Shown: positions 17,677 through 26,558, counted from the first letter of the stretch. The stretch: DNA of 30,815 bases from an uncultured bacterium (GCA_900551245.1 URVC01000058.1:1-30815); one strand, 5' to 3'. Notes: generated by a model from the sequence alone, not told the origin. Numbers and translations: made by a program.

Positions 17677-18408
17677 TTACCAGGGGTTCCGGCTGCCGCT
17701 TTCCGGCCAGCCAAGAATATAAACTCCGCTGCGCATCACCGGCAGCGCGGCATAGGGAATGTTCTCCACGTGCCCATCGATGAACGCGGCATTGGGTTTC
17801 AATTGATGGCGCTTGAATTTTTCCGGCGGAGAAGAGCCGAGATAGCTGGGAGTGATCGCGTCATATTTTCCCCCGGCCAGATCCAGCATGTATCCGGTCA
17901 CGGATGGGAACCGGCATTTTGCGAGACGCTTCATGGTATTTCTCTCGCACCAGTCAAGTTTCGCGCCCATGCGGTTTGTCCACGCATAATTCGACATCAG
18001 CATCTCCGGGACATCGGCGCTGACAAACACCTCCTCGGGCGCCGCGGGACAACGGTAAACCGGATTGGTCGGCGCCCCCCACACCACATCCTTTCCCGTA
18101 TAACGGTGCGTGGCGTACAGCCAGGAATAATTCAGAAAACGATAATTCGGCGCGGGATTCAGATAGTTGTCATTGTAGGCGGGGGGCATGAAATCATCAT
18201 TGTCCCCGGCATACTGAATGCTCATCAGCGCAATGGTTTTCTGATTGGATGCGCAGGAGATCATCTGCCCCTTCGCCCGTGCGGAACTCAGAGCAGGCAG
18301 CAACAGTCCGGCAAGGATTGCGATGATCGCAACAGCGATAAGAAGTTCGATCAATGTAAAACTCTTTCGACTGTTTTTTTTCGAGAGAGTTGTCGGATAC
18401 TGATTCAT
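17677..18408 (-). CDS. Pseudopilin with H-X9-DG motif
   Basis: The 243-residue protein has a 16-residue basic leader, then FTLIELLIAVAIIAILAGLLLPAL, the hydrophobic helix of type II secretion / type IV pilin-like proteins, with the conserved Glu at mature position 5. The residue before the cleavage site is Ser instead of the usual Gly. The soluble part carries the PVC-type C-terminal signature H-Q...F-I-D-G-H (H, nine residues, DG), plus paired Cys that could form disulfides. After processing it would sit in the inner membrane with its globular part outside, either in a pseudopilus or as an individual glycan-binding protein. The start overlaps the lacI-type stop (ATGA), and GGGGTGG lies just upstream. 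Its place between a sugar-type regulator and a secreted glycosidase suggests a role in glycan use. Confidence 0.93.
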   Translation of the reverse strand: MNQYPTTLSKKNSRKSFTLIELLIAVAIIAILAGLLLPALSSARAKGQMISCASNQKTIALMSIQYAGDNDDFMPPAYNDNYLNPAPNYRFLNYSWLYATHRYTGKDVVWGAPTNPVYRCPAAPEEVFVSADVPEMLMSNYAWTNRMGAKLDWCERNTMKRLAKCRFPSVTGYMLDLAGGKYDAITPSYLGSSPPEKFKRHQLKPNAAFIDGHVENIPYAALPVMRSGVYILGWPESGSRNPW

Positions 18409-19400
18409 AGATCCACCCCGCTGTTAATATTTTTGACCGTATTGTTCACGACCAGTTTCGGCCGGATGAGTGTATGCACCGGATTCCCCGACGTATCCAG
18501 CGGCCGGTGCAGAATGAAATAGTTGCCCCATGTGACAATCTGTTCCGGCTCAAAGACAATCGAATCCAGCGGGAAGAGCTCCTCCGCGGATGCAGAATGA
18601 GAATTGGAATCCCGGGGACGGTTGTAGCAGACCAGACTGATATCCTCCGGAATCCGGATTCCGCATTTTGCCGCATAATAGGGCAGATAGTAGGCAATGC
18701 CGCCCATCGTGCAGAAAATAGCCGTCGGCAGATTTTTTTCCACAGAGAAATACCGGTGCCAGAAAACCGGCGCATCGTCCCGGCCGGGCACGAATTCCAG
18801 GAAATCGACCCGGCAGGCCGGATTCAAAAACATCATTTCCGCCTGAAAACTTTTGCAGCGATCCACATGATTGGGCTGATCGAGAGCCGACGCCACCAGC
18901 ACATGCCGATGACCGTTCGCATAGAGATGGCGTGCCGCAATGGCTCCGCCAAGATAATCATCGGAATCAATGGCGACATCCCCACAGCTCCCCCCCAGAA
19001 TATTGATGACCACGCAATCCGGATTGGCGAATTTGATCTCATCAATGAGCCGCTGATCGGGAAAGGAGCACATCACCACAACGGATGCCTCGGAAACCGC
19101 CGCCATGAACCGTTCCCGATTCTCCATATGATTGGTGGGAATGCACTTGAAATCCTGCATGGAAAGCGACTGCATCAGCGAAATGCCGATGCGTTCGATA
19201 AATTCATTTTTGCAAATATCGAAAACGATGTTCTCACTTTTGCGCTGTCCGGCGCAGAGATAACCGTAACGGTTCAGAGCGTTCACCACCTTTTTCCGGG
19301 TGGAAGCGGAGACTGCGCCGTTGTTGTTCATGACGCGGTAGATTGTCCGGACATTGACACCGACTTCATTGGCGATTGTCTGAAACTGAATTCGGTTCAT
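18405..19400 (-). CDS. LacI-family transcriptional regulator
   Basis: The 331-residue protein begins MNRIQFQTIANEVGVNVRTI, an N-terminal helix-turn-helix of LacI type that continues into a hinge helix region (STRKKVVNALNRYGYL). The rest has the periplasmic-binding-protein fold: DYLGGAIAARHLYANGHRHVLVAS, followed by IFCTMGGIAYYL and a closing IRPKLV strand. It would bind operator DNA as a dimer and release or tighten on a sugar ligand. The start at 19398-19400 is chosen for its HTH position and AAGGGG upstream; the frame continues upstream to 19694, but the promoter lies inside that extension. It heads the operon with the pseudopilin and GH-A-like genes and probably regulates it. The ligand is unknown. 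Confidence 0.94.
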   Translation of the reverse strand: MNRIQFQTIANEVGVNVRTIYRVMNNNGAVSASTRKKVVNALNRYGYLCAGQRKSENIVFDICKNEFIERIGISLMQSLSMQDFKCIPTNHMENRERFMAAVSEASVVVMCSFPDQRLIDEIKFANPDCVVINILGGSCGDVAIDSDDYLGGAIAARHLYANGHRHVLVASALDQPNHVDRCKSFQAEMMFLNPACRVDFLEFVPGRDDAPVFWHRYFSVEKNLPTAIFCTMGGIAYYLPYYAAKCGIRIPEDISLVCYNRPRDSNSHSASAEELFPLDSIVFEPEQIVTWGNYFILHRPLDTSGNPVHTLIRPKLVVNNTVKNINSGVDL

Positions 19401-19430
19401 ACCCCTTACCTTCCCTCGATTTCTTCTATA

Positions 19431-19459
19431 ATTATACGATATTGCGCATTCGGATTCAA
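19431..19459 (-). promoter_or_regulatory. Promoter of the lacI-type operon
   Basis: On the minus strand, TTGAAT (19459-19454) and a perfect TATAAT (19436-19431) are 17 bases apart. The predicted start of transcription is near 19424, leaving a leader of about 24 bases before the chosen ATG. This also supports the shorter protein. Confidence 0.75.
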
Positions 19460-19480
19460 GAGGAAAAGCGGATTCTACCC

Positions 19481-19506
19481 GACAAAAATTGTCCGATTTG
19501 CGACAA
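19481..19506. promoter_or_regulatory. Candidate operator: inverted repeats of GACAA/TTGTC
   Basis: GACAA-aaa-TTGTC (19481-19493) is followed after 8 bases by another GACAA (19502-19506), giving three alternating half-sites about 22 bases upstream of the -35 box. Dimeric LacI-type regulators bind such palindromes, so autoregulation is plausible. The link is inferred from position only. Confidence 0.4.
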
Positions 19507-19706
19507 CAATCTTCGCGCCCGGAACAATGCACAGCTTGCGGTTTTGATTTCTCACGTTCCCACGCTGTACATTCTGGCAGATGCGAGAGGAGGAAATACA
19601 CAGATGATTTTGGAATTCCGGTCCGGTCACACCGGGACACAGGCGGACAGAATGGCGAATTGCATCCATCTACCAATGAGAGAGGAAATAACACTCCTTC
19701 AATGCT
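19507..19706. other. Intergenic tail between the AraC-type gene and the LacI-type promoter
   Basis: Together with the promoter and operator, this completes a 306-base gap. I see no gene and no clear terminator for the AraC-type gene here. Confidence 0.4.
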
Positions 19707-20561
19707 TCAAAAGTAGTTTGCCGGAAGGTTTTCCCGATATTCGGAGGGAGATTTTCCGGTCCGGCGCCGGAATTTCGCGGCGAACTCCTGCGGGGAACAA
19801 TATCCGAGTTCGCGGGCGATGTCGGCGATGGTCAATGTGCGCTGCATCAGCAGAGCGCAAGCGGTTTCATGGCGCCGCTTCATGCGATACTGGTTGGGCG
19901 GCATTCCCATGATTTCGGCGAATTTTTTCCGGAAGTTTTCATAGCCCCATCCGTGAGTCCGGCAGAACTCCCGGATGTCCTTTTTCTCTCGAAAGTCAGA
20001 ACAGAGAAATTCGCAGGCATATTTGATGCGTTGCCGGGTGCTGTCGTCATACTCTGTCTGCTGAACCGCGCGGGAGACGAGGTGAAAGAATGCGGGCAAA
20101 AGCTCCAGCAGAGAACCGACCGGAGAGAATTCCAGCTCGTTTTCCAGCTTGAAATAGGCGTCGATCCACGCATCGTCGGGGGCGAACTTCCCGACCGGAT
20201 TTTCCGGCAGGATGCCGTGATAGGCCCGGAAATAGGGATAGGCGTTGTAGCCAAGATTCAGAAAGCATTCACGCCATCGCGATGCAGGATCGATCCGGAT
20301 CTGATGGACGATCCCCGGAATCCGCAGAAAATAGGTATTGGCTTTCAGCGGGAAACGGCGGCCGGATTCCCAGTCGACATAGGAGCCGTTTCCGCGCAGG
20401 ACGAGGCAAAAGGCAAAAAAGGGAAAAGACTCCGGCCCGGTGACGCTCAGTGCGGGATCGGTTTTGTTGAGCAGTCCGACGCTGAGTTCATCGGACCAAT
20501 TGCTTCCGACGGAGCGTCGAACCACATGATTCATACCAGAAAGCATAAGTTCTTTTCCCAT
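19707..20561 (-). CDS. AraC-family transcriptional regulator
   Basis: The 284-residue protein has an N-terminal cupin-like sensing half (FFAFCLVLRGNGSYVDWESG, then RRFPLKANTYFLRIPGIVHQI). The C-terminal double helix-turn-helix has a first HTH near KKDIREFCRTHGWGYENFRK and a second near TIADIARELGYCSPQEFAAK, followed by the signature FRRRTGKSPSEYR. Such proteins usually activate nearby sugar genes on binding a mono- or oligosaccharide. The gene diverges from the large plus-strand operon at 20738-30687, its likely target. The ATG at 20561 has only a weak AGGT upstream; ATGs at 20546 and 20534 are alternatives. Confidence 0.94.
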   Translation of the reverse strand: MGKELMLSGMNHVVRRSVGSNWSDELSVGLLNKTDPALSVTGPESFPFFAFCLVLRGNGSYVDWESGRRFPLKANTYFLRIPGIVHQIRIDPASRWRECFLNLGYNAYPYFRAYHGILPENPVGKFAPDDAWIDAYFKLENELEFSPVGSLLELLPAFFHLVSRAVQQTEYDDSTRQRIKYACEFLCSDFREKKDIREFCRTHGWGYENFRKKFAEIMGMPPNQYRMKRRHETACALLMQRTLTIADIARELGYCSPQEFAAKFRRRTGKSPSEYRENLPANYF

Positions 20562-20580
20562 TTTACCTACGGAATTCCGG

Positions 20581-20609
20581 TTGCTTTTTCTTTGTTTTTA
20601 AGGTATAAT
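20581..20609 (+). promoter_or_regulatory. Promoter of the pseudopilin-glycosidase-symporter operon
   Basis: TTGCTT (20581-20586) and a perfect TATAAT (20604-20609) are 17 bases apart. Transcription would start near 20616 and give a leader of about 120 bases before the pseudopilin start. Confidence 0.7.
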
Positions 20610-20624
20610 TATTCATAAAGAAAG

Positions 20625-20653
20625 AATTTAGCATGACAGGCCTGGAAATTCAA
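20625..20653 (-). promoter_or_regulatory. Possible promoter of the AraC-type gene
   Basis: On the minus strand, TTGAAT (20653-20648) and TAAATT (20630-20625) are separated by 17 bases. The -10 box is only a 4/6 match. It faces the plus-strand promoter at 20581-20609, so the two transcripts would begin almost at the same place and interfere. Confidence 0.4.
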
Positions 20654-20737
20654 GGAAAAAGTCAGAATTAAAAATATGAGCCACCAAAAAACACGGAAAC
20701 AGAATCGAAAACGCTAACAGCACCAGAGGATGCGGCA

Positions 20738-21676
20738 ATGAAACCAGATGGCTTGTTCCGAGATGAACAGACAATGACACGAAACGGTTCCTGCAGGACT
20801 TTTCTGCTCAAAGAAAACATCATTTCCTCGTCCTTTCTCCTGACGGAGACCGCCTTTTCCATCCTGTCGAGAAAGGAGATCGAAAGAGAGAATGCGGAGC
20901 GGGGCAACGCGTTTCTCCCCGTACCACCCGCACTTCGAATTCCCCGGCAGTCGAACACCCCCCACAGCGCCCACATCGCTCTGCCCATTACCACACATGG
21001 CAGACAAAAATTTACTTTAATCGAACTCCTGGTCGTAATCGCGATCATCGCCATTCTAGCTGCGCTCCTTCTGCCGGCGCTGACTTCTGCCCGGGAGCGG
21101 GGGAAATCGATCACCTGCGTTAACAACCTCAAGCAACTTGGGGCCTGCACCACCTTCTACTGCGACGACAACAGCGGCTGGCTTCCGCGACCTGGCCAGC
21201 TGATCGGCAGCGATGGAAAACCAACCGGACAGTGGCAGGACCATCTGATTGCATACACCGGCGTACCGCTGAAAGACCGCTGCTGGCAGGAGGTACTCAA
21301 CACTTCAGGCGAATATCTCCCGAAAAAACTGTTTGACTGCCCGTCGACCTCCGGGGTGATCCCCTACGGAGAGGATCATGATTACGGGCGAAACGCCTAC
21401 AACACCATCAGCGGAAAAAACGGAGATTTCCTACCCAAAATCAGGTATGCCTCCCGACGAGTCTACCTCGGAGATATTTTCAACGACTCCAGTCTGACAG
21501 GCAGTTCAGCCTTTTACAATCTGTCGATGGCTGGATATTCTCAGTTGACCTTCCGGCATGCGGGACTGGTGAATATCCTCTATCTGGATGGGCACGCCGT
21601 TTCGCGGGTGCGCCCGGCGATTCCGGTGAAAAATGACTACTTCTACGGCGATTGGCCGGAGAGTAATTATTATTGA
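20738..21676 (+). CDS. Pseudopilin with H-X9-DG motif and a 91-residue leader
   Basis: The 312-residue protein carries FTLIELLVVIAIIAILAALLLPAL at 92-115 and the C-terminal signature H-A...Y-L-D-G-H (H, nine residues, DG), the same family as the gene at 17677-18408. The leader ahead of the pilin helix is 91 residues, where 5-30 is usual. The ATG at 20738 is nonetheless supported by AGAGGA at a spacing of 7, and the later Met (20774) has none. The residue before the predicted cleavage site is Lys, not Gly. It is the first gene of the plus-strand operon, with the next gene 27 bases away. It probably ends up at the cell envelope, either in a pseudopilus or as a surface glycan-binding subunit. 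Confidence 0.9.
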   Translation: MKPDGLFRDEQTMTRNGSCRTFLLKENIISSSFLLTETAFSILSRKEIERENAERGNAFLPVPPALRIPRQSNTPHSAHIALPITTHGRQKFTLIELLVVIAIIAILAALLLPALTSARERGKSITCVNNLKQLGACTTFYCDDNSGWLPRPGQLIGSDGKPTGQWQDHLIAYTGVPLKDRCWQEVLNTSGEYLPKKLFDCPSTSGVIPYGEDHDYGRNAYNTISGKNGDFLPKIRYASRRVYLGDIFNDSSLTGSSAFYNLSMAGYSQLTFRHAGLVNILYLDGHAVSRVRPAIPVKNDYFYGDWPESNYY

Positions 21677-21703
21677 CTTCGAAATTGGAAAGGAGATGGT
21701 ATC

Positions 21704-22225
21704 ATGACTGTAAAACTGTTTGCCGCAATGGCCTGTCTGGCCGCTGTTTCTCTGGGGGCGGCGGATCGCCCGCTGATGGATTCGAGCCGCTGGCGCATGC
21801 CGAAGAACGGCGGTGCGTGGGTGGAGAATGAGAAAGCAATTCAGCTTACCGTGCCGGAAAACGTCGAGCCGGCGAAGGCGGATATTCGGGCGACTCTCCC
21901 GGTGAAAATTGATCAGTATGCGGGGAAGAGTATTCTGCTTGCCGCTGAGGTTCGGGGCGAAGGCATTTCCACCGGCGGAAAGCGCTGGTTCGGCGGAAAA
22001 ATCATCCTTTCGATCTACAATACCGAAAACGGCACCTATGAGAACCCCACGCTGTTCGTGCCTGAACACGGCACGTTCGGTTGGAAAAGGGTTTCGCAGA
22101 AGATCACACTTCCCGCGGCGATTCGTTCAGCGACGCTGAAATGCTGTCTTTCCGGTGTTTCAGGAACATTCCTGGTGCGGAATATCACCATCACCCCTGT
22201 TCCCGACGGTGTGGAGGCAAAATGA
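21704..22225 (+). CDS. Small secreted beta-sandwich protein, paralogue of the next protein's N-terminus
   Basis: The 173-residue protein starts after a strong AAAGGAG. It has a signal peptide (residues 1-20, core FAAMACLAAVSLGA) and one domain of alternating strands resembling a carbohydrate-binding jelly-roll. It clearly matches the N-terminal 190 residues of the following protein: both have ADIRAT/SDVRAT, (V/T)S(V)K(I/L)D, GK-ILLAAEV/KHMILKAEV, KRW-G, a ...HGTFGWK/HGTFDWK segment and CLSGV(S/T)G. It may be a secreted glycan-binding subunit. I do not recognise a named family. Its stop overlaps the next start (ATGA), so the two are produced together. Confidence 0.87.
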   Translation: MTVKLFAAMACLAAVSLGAADRPLMDSSRWRMPKNGGAWVENEKAIQLTVPENVEPAKADIRATLPVKIDQYAGKSILLAAEVRGEGISTGGKRWFGGKIILSIYNTENGTYENPTLFVPEHGTFGWKRVSQKITLPAAIRSATLKCCLSGVSGTFLVRNITITPVPDGVEAK

Positions 22226-25200
22226 TGTTTCCCGTTTTTCTACGCCGAGCCGTGACTCTGCTCCTGGTTGCGGGAGCGGGGATTGCAGCTTCCGGTGGAA
22301 GCCCGATCACTTTTCAGTGGCGTCTTCCAGAATCCGGTACCTGGAAGGAGCAGGTACTTTCGTTTTCCTCTGCGAATGATTCTCCTACCTCCGATGTTCG
22401 TGCCACGACTTCGGTCAAGCTCGACGGTCTGGGGGGAAAACACATGATCCTGAAGGCGGAGGTGAAGGGAACCGCACTCTCTGTTCCGCCGAAGCGATGG
22501 TTGGGGATTCGGTTTGTTCTGAGTTACCGTTCCGGCGGCGAACTGCGTCATGAGACGCTGGTATTGCCGCTTCACGGCACATTCGACTGGAAGGCGGCGG
22601 AACTGCTGATAAAATTTGAGAATCCCGCTCCGCACGCGACGCTGTCAGTCTGTCTCTCCGGGGTAACCGGCAAACTGGAGATCCGGAAACTCCGGCTGGA
22701 ACCTTCGGACGGACGGGAGAAAATCAAGCCGTTTGCGCAGTGTATTGATCTGGGATTCCTGGTGTTGTCAAAATTCAATCCGGAGTGGCGCGCGTGCCGC
22801 CGTCCGGCGGAACTGATCTGGGGCCCGTTGCGGAAGAAGCTCTCTGCCATGCCGGTCAACGAGGCGTGGGACGCCCTGCGCGACCAGGAAGAGTTGCTCT
22901 TTTCTCTTTCCGCACTCTGGTTGCCCAATCAGATGAGCCCGAATCTCACTGCCCCCGGCCAGACACTGGCGCAACGGCAGAAGAAGCTGAAAACGCTGGA
23001 GAATGCACGGTTTGCCGACTGGGAGACCGCCGCTGTCGGACTGCGGCGGCAGGGGTTGCGGGCGGATGTCTCCGCCGAAATCGAACGGCTCCGGAATTAC
23101 TCCGAAACCAGTCCAGCGCGGGAGACTCTGCCCGCGGGACTCGCCTACGACCGGGCTTTCGTATTTTACAAGGCGGTTGCCGAGGAACGCCTCCGGCTTG
23201 GCGGCCGGCTGCTGACTTTCGAACGGGAACTGGCGGCCTGGAAGAAGATGGATCCCAAGTTCGATGCGGGAAAACTTTCATGGTATCTTGCAGACTGGCG
23301 CAACGCTTACAACGCGGGCGACTTTCCGCGCTGTGCCCGGCGGGAGGAGGCGGCAGAGCGGCTGCGCGCCTCTCTGGTCGAACGACAATTTAAATCGAAG
23401 AATTTTCACCCGGGCACCGGGTTGTACAGTGTCGGCACTTTCGGCTTCGGCGGCACCTGGCATTCTCTGCTGCCGTTCAGCGTCCGGCGGAATGCAATTT
23501 TTCTTGACGGACGGAACTTCTTCCAGTGTTACCAGGGAACGTCGAACGATTGGGAAGTTTCGTTTGACGTAACCGATGCCCTCTACCGAGGATACCGGGT
23601 GAAGGAGCTTTCCTGGACTCACACCGAACGCATTCACACATTTGAAAAGCTTGACACGCATGAAAAATACGACGTTACCGTCTGGTGGAGCATTCTTGCT
23701 CCCGGAGTGTTGTATGATTTTCCGGCAAAATCAGTGACAATCTCCGACAACACGCGGCAGATTCCTGAAGCGCCCGCCCGGATTGCCGCCGAAATCGACG
23801 GTGAAGTACAAATCTTGACGCCGGAAACGAAAATTTCCGCTTCCCGCCTCAGCGCGAACTGGCTGCTGCTTCTGTGGGAAAATTCTGCGCCGAAATTTCC
23901 AGTGGTAATCACCTTTGCCCGAACTCCGGAGGTGATCCGGTTCGACCGCCATGGCCTGGTGCTGGAACATGCGAAAGGAATCGGGAAACTCGCAGCCGGG
24001 ACACTCTACGGAGCGGTTGCACAAAATGCAGATTACGGGAAAGACTGGAAGGAGTTGCCTGCAGCGGAACTGGCCCGTGTCCGCGCTCTCGCCGGAAAGC
24101 TGAACTATTTCCCGCTGGAGCTGGAGGAGGAGTTTCGCCAGGAAGGGGAACGGATTCGTCTCCGCAACCGGATAACCCGGGCAATCTCGCTCAATTCGAA
24201 TGCCCGGCCCTATATCCCCGTGCCGCCGCTCTATGCTCTGGCACAGTTGAGCGAACTGGATGTTCAGTTCGACCGCGCGCTGTCAGAGCCGCTTTTCCTT
24301 ACCGCTGTCGGCCACTACCGCACCGCACCGGGAACGTTTCTGGAGTACACTCTGCCGATCCCCGACCTGGCGGAACGCATCGTCCTGCGTCCGTCGGGGG
24401 AAGAAAAGATGATTCGGGAGTATAACGAACGCATCATGCTGAACGGGGAGTTCCGGCAGATTCCGTGGATCGCCGCGACCAGTGCACCGGAACTCGCGAC
24501 CGGAGCACTTTCCGGTCTTGCGCTTCTTACGCCGGAAAGCCGGAGATGTCTGGAAAGTTCCCTCGCTCCCGGGGATACCGGTCGTCTGGCCGCGTTTAAC
24601 AGATTTCTGGGAGCTTCGGAGCACAGCGGTGTGGAATACATGATTCCGGACTTTCAAATTGAGCCGGTTTCCGGCAAGTGCGCGTGGCTCTGCGGCTGGC
24701 GCGGAGCTCGACATGGGGAGCCGATCAAGGGAGATATGACCTGGTACAATACCCGGTTGATTGCTTTCAACTATTCACAAGCGCTGATTTTCGGTCGTCG
24801 GCAACTGGTGGAACGGAACTGGGAAAGACTGCGGGAGATCTATTCCGCCGCAGATTTCAACCAGACCTGGCACGTTCCCGGAATGAACACCACCAGTTCC
24901 GGACTGATTCTGGGCGGCGACATGCTCGGCGACGGATACCGTATTTTTCCGCTCATGCACAAGATGGCAAAGATTGTGAAGGATCGGGAAATGGAGGCGC
25001 GAACTCTGTATCTTGCCACCAAACAGGCGATGACGATTTGTGCTTTCGTGCATCCGAACATTCTGCCTTACAGCCGGGCGCTTCACAACGTCGGCAAGTC
25101 CGCAGAAAAAAATGCCGCGATCAACATGCTCGGCATCGACAGCTACGGCATCCGTTCGGCGCCGTGGGAGCCGAAAAACCCGAGCGCCTGGAATGCTCCG

Positions 25201-26553
25201 TTCCAGAGCATGGGGTGTGGCAATTATGACTATCCGTTCCTCGCGCTTTTGCTCTCCGCCGCGCCGGAAGCGACCCGTGCCTGGATCGACCGTTTTCAGC
25301 GTGATATTCCGGAGTGGTCGAATCCGGTTTACTGGTACCGCGGCCGAACTGGTGCGGCGGAACGGCACCGGAATGCCTGGAATGTGCTGAAATTTCTGGC
25401 GCTGACCACCACGGACCGGCAGGCGGTGCGGGAGCGGTATTACCGGGACTTTCCGCCGGATTTCTTCCAGAAGAAGGCACCGGCACACTTCCCCGCAAAA
25501 CTTTGGGAACACAGCTGGTATCGCTATCTTCCGGTAGACTGGAGCATGCGGATCAACGCTGCACCTTACATCATCGCCCAGAATGATCCGATCTGGATCG
25601 CCGACTTCGGCGCCAGCTGTCTGGTTTCCGGGCGTTATGACCGGCAGCGGCGCGAAGGGGTGATCGAGCTGGTCTCCGAATCGCCGGAGACGCTTACATT
25701 CGCTTCCGTCGTAAAACCGTTGTCACTCACCGTGAACGGTACAACCCGCAAGATTCCAGAAGCATGCCGGGGAATTTACTACAAACTGGCACTTCCGGCG
25801 GGAAACAGTACGGTCCGGATTACAGTGCCGACCGGGAAGGAGTCTGAGCTTCTGTATCCAAAATTCCATCCCGGGCGGGATACGGTGAATTTGAATTTTC
25901 CGATCGCGCCGGAACCGGGCCGCCTCACAACAATCCGGATGCCGGAAACGATTAAGGTCGGCAACTGTCGGACGCTGGACCTTGCACCGTTCTGCAATCG
26001 GGCTCGGAATGACGCGGCGGCAGAGGTGTGGAACTTTCCCCGAGAGGATATGGTCCGCGGAATTCCGTTTCGCTTCGCCTCGGCCCAGAAAGGCGTGATC
26101 ATGTTGAAAGGCAAGCAGTTTCCCGGGTTCCCCGTTGAAGTAAAAGGTATTCCGGTTGGAACGATTCCGCACCGCGTCTTCTTCTATCATGGAGTCTGTT
26201 ACGGAAAACCTGGCGTCGCGCTCACCTACCGGCTGAACTTCGCGGACGGCCAGAGCCGGCTGATCCCGGTCTACTGCGGCAGCGGCATTGGCGAGTGGAA
26301 ACTTCCACCCGGAAAGAAAAAATTCCCGGATCTTCCGGAGGCGATGGGGGCAACTCCCTATGCCGCAGCCCGTCCGGGGCAGTGGGGAGAAGGCGTTGGC
26401 GGCTATATCTTCAGCTGGACCAATGACGTGGTCGCCTCTGGAGTCACGATGCAGGGAGTGAACCAGCAGGGAATGGCACGGCTGGAGTCGATTGACGTGA
26501 TCTCTACCGGCACATCCACACCGCTGATCCTGGCGATCACCGTGGAGGAATAA
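22222..26553 (+). CDS. Giant secreted protein of unknown fold, candidate glycan-active enzyme
   Basis: The start is ATG 22222 (or 22225), overlapping the previous stop, with GGAGG at 22212-22216; the frame stays open upstream to 22081 but that part lies in the previous gene. The 1443 residues begin with a signal peptide (core AVTLLLVAGAGIAAS). Next is the sandwich shared with the preceding gene (to about 165), then a helix-rich segment with repeated Arg/Glu heptads (about 180-390). A beta-rich part follows (YSVGTFGFGGTWHSLLPF, then VTVWWSILAPGVLYDF). A long helical part (about 770-1100) with TWYNTRLIAFNYSQALIFG and MNTTSSGLILGGDMLGDG is suggestive of an alpha/alpha-barrel glycosidase. The C-terminal 195 residues match a module in the gene at 1-2223. 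No catalytic residues can be named. Its place before a GH36-like gene and a symporter suggests polysaccharide cleavage outside the cell. Confidence 0.85.
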   Translation: MMFPVFLRRAVTLLLVAGAGIAASGGSPITFQWRLPESGTWKEQVLSFSSANDSPTSDVRATTSVKLDGLGGKHMILKAEVKGTALSVPPKRWLGIRFVLSYRSGGELRHETLVLPLHGTFDWKAAELLIKFENPAPHATLSVCLSGVTGKLEIRKLRLEPSDGREKIKPFAQCIDLGFLVLSKFNPEWRACRRPAELIWGPLRKKLSAMPVNEAWDALRDQEELLFSLSALWLPNQMSPNLTAPGQTLAQRQKKLKTLENARFADWETAAVGLRRQGLRADVSAEIERLRNYSETSPARETLPAGLAYDRAFVFYKAVAEERLRLGGRLLTFERELAAWKKMDPKFDAGKLSWYLADWRNAYNAGDFPRCARREEAAERLRASLVERQFKSKNFHPGTGLYSVGTFGFGGTWHSLLPFSVRRNAIFLDGRNFFQCYQGTSNDWEVSFDVTDALYRGYRVKELSWTHTERIHTFEKLDTHEKYDVTVWWSILAPGVLYDFPAKSVTISDNTRQIPEAPARIAAEIDGEVQILTPETKISASRLSANWLLLLWENSAPKFPVVITFARTPEVIRFDRHGLVLEHAKGIGKLAAGTLYGAVAQNADYGKDWKELPAAELARVRALAGKLNYFPLELEEEFRQEGERIRLRNRITRAISLNSNARPYIPVPPLYALAQLSELDVQFDRALSEPLFLTAVGHYRTAPGTFLEYTLPIPDLAERIVLRPSGEEKMIREYNERIMLNGEFRQIPWIAATSAPELATGALSGLALLTPESRRCLESSLAPGDTGRLAAFNRFLGASEHSGVEYMIPDFQIEPVSGKCAWLCGWRGARHGEPIKGDMTWYNTRLIAFNYSQALIFGRRQLVERNWERLREIYSAADFNQTWHVPGMNTTSSGLILGGDMLGDGYRIFPLMHKMAKIVKDREMEARTLYLATKQAMTICAFVHPNILPYSRALHNVGKSAEKNAAINMLGIDSYGIRSAPWEPKNPSAWNAPFQSMGCGNYDYPFLALLLSAAPEATRAWIDRFQRDIPEWSNPVYWYRGRTGAAERHRNAWNVLKFLALTTTDRQAVRERYYRDFPPDFFQKKAPAHFPAKLWEHSWYRYLPVDWSMRINAAPYIIAQNDPIWIADFGASCLVSGRYDRQRREGVIELVSESPETLTFASVVKPLSLTVNGTTRKIPEACRGIYYKLALPAGNSTVRITVPTGKESELLYPKFHPGRDTVNLNFPIAPEPGRLTTIRMPETIKVGNCRTLDLAPFCNRARNDAAAEVWNFPREDMVRGIPFRFASAQKGVIMLKGKQFPGFPVEVKGIPVGTIPHRVFFYHGVCYGKPGVALTYRLNFADGQSRLIPVYCGSGIGEWKLPPGKKKFPDLPEAMGATPYAAARPGQWGEGVGGYIFSWTNDVVASGVTMQGVNQQGMARLESIDVISTGTSTPLILAITVEE

Positions 26554-26558
26554 GATCG

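Noticed and set aside
19401..19694. 98-residue N-terminal extension of the LacI-type protein
   Set aside because: LacI-type DNA-binding domains sit at the very N-terminus, and a good promoter lies inside the extension.
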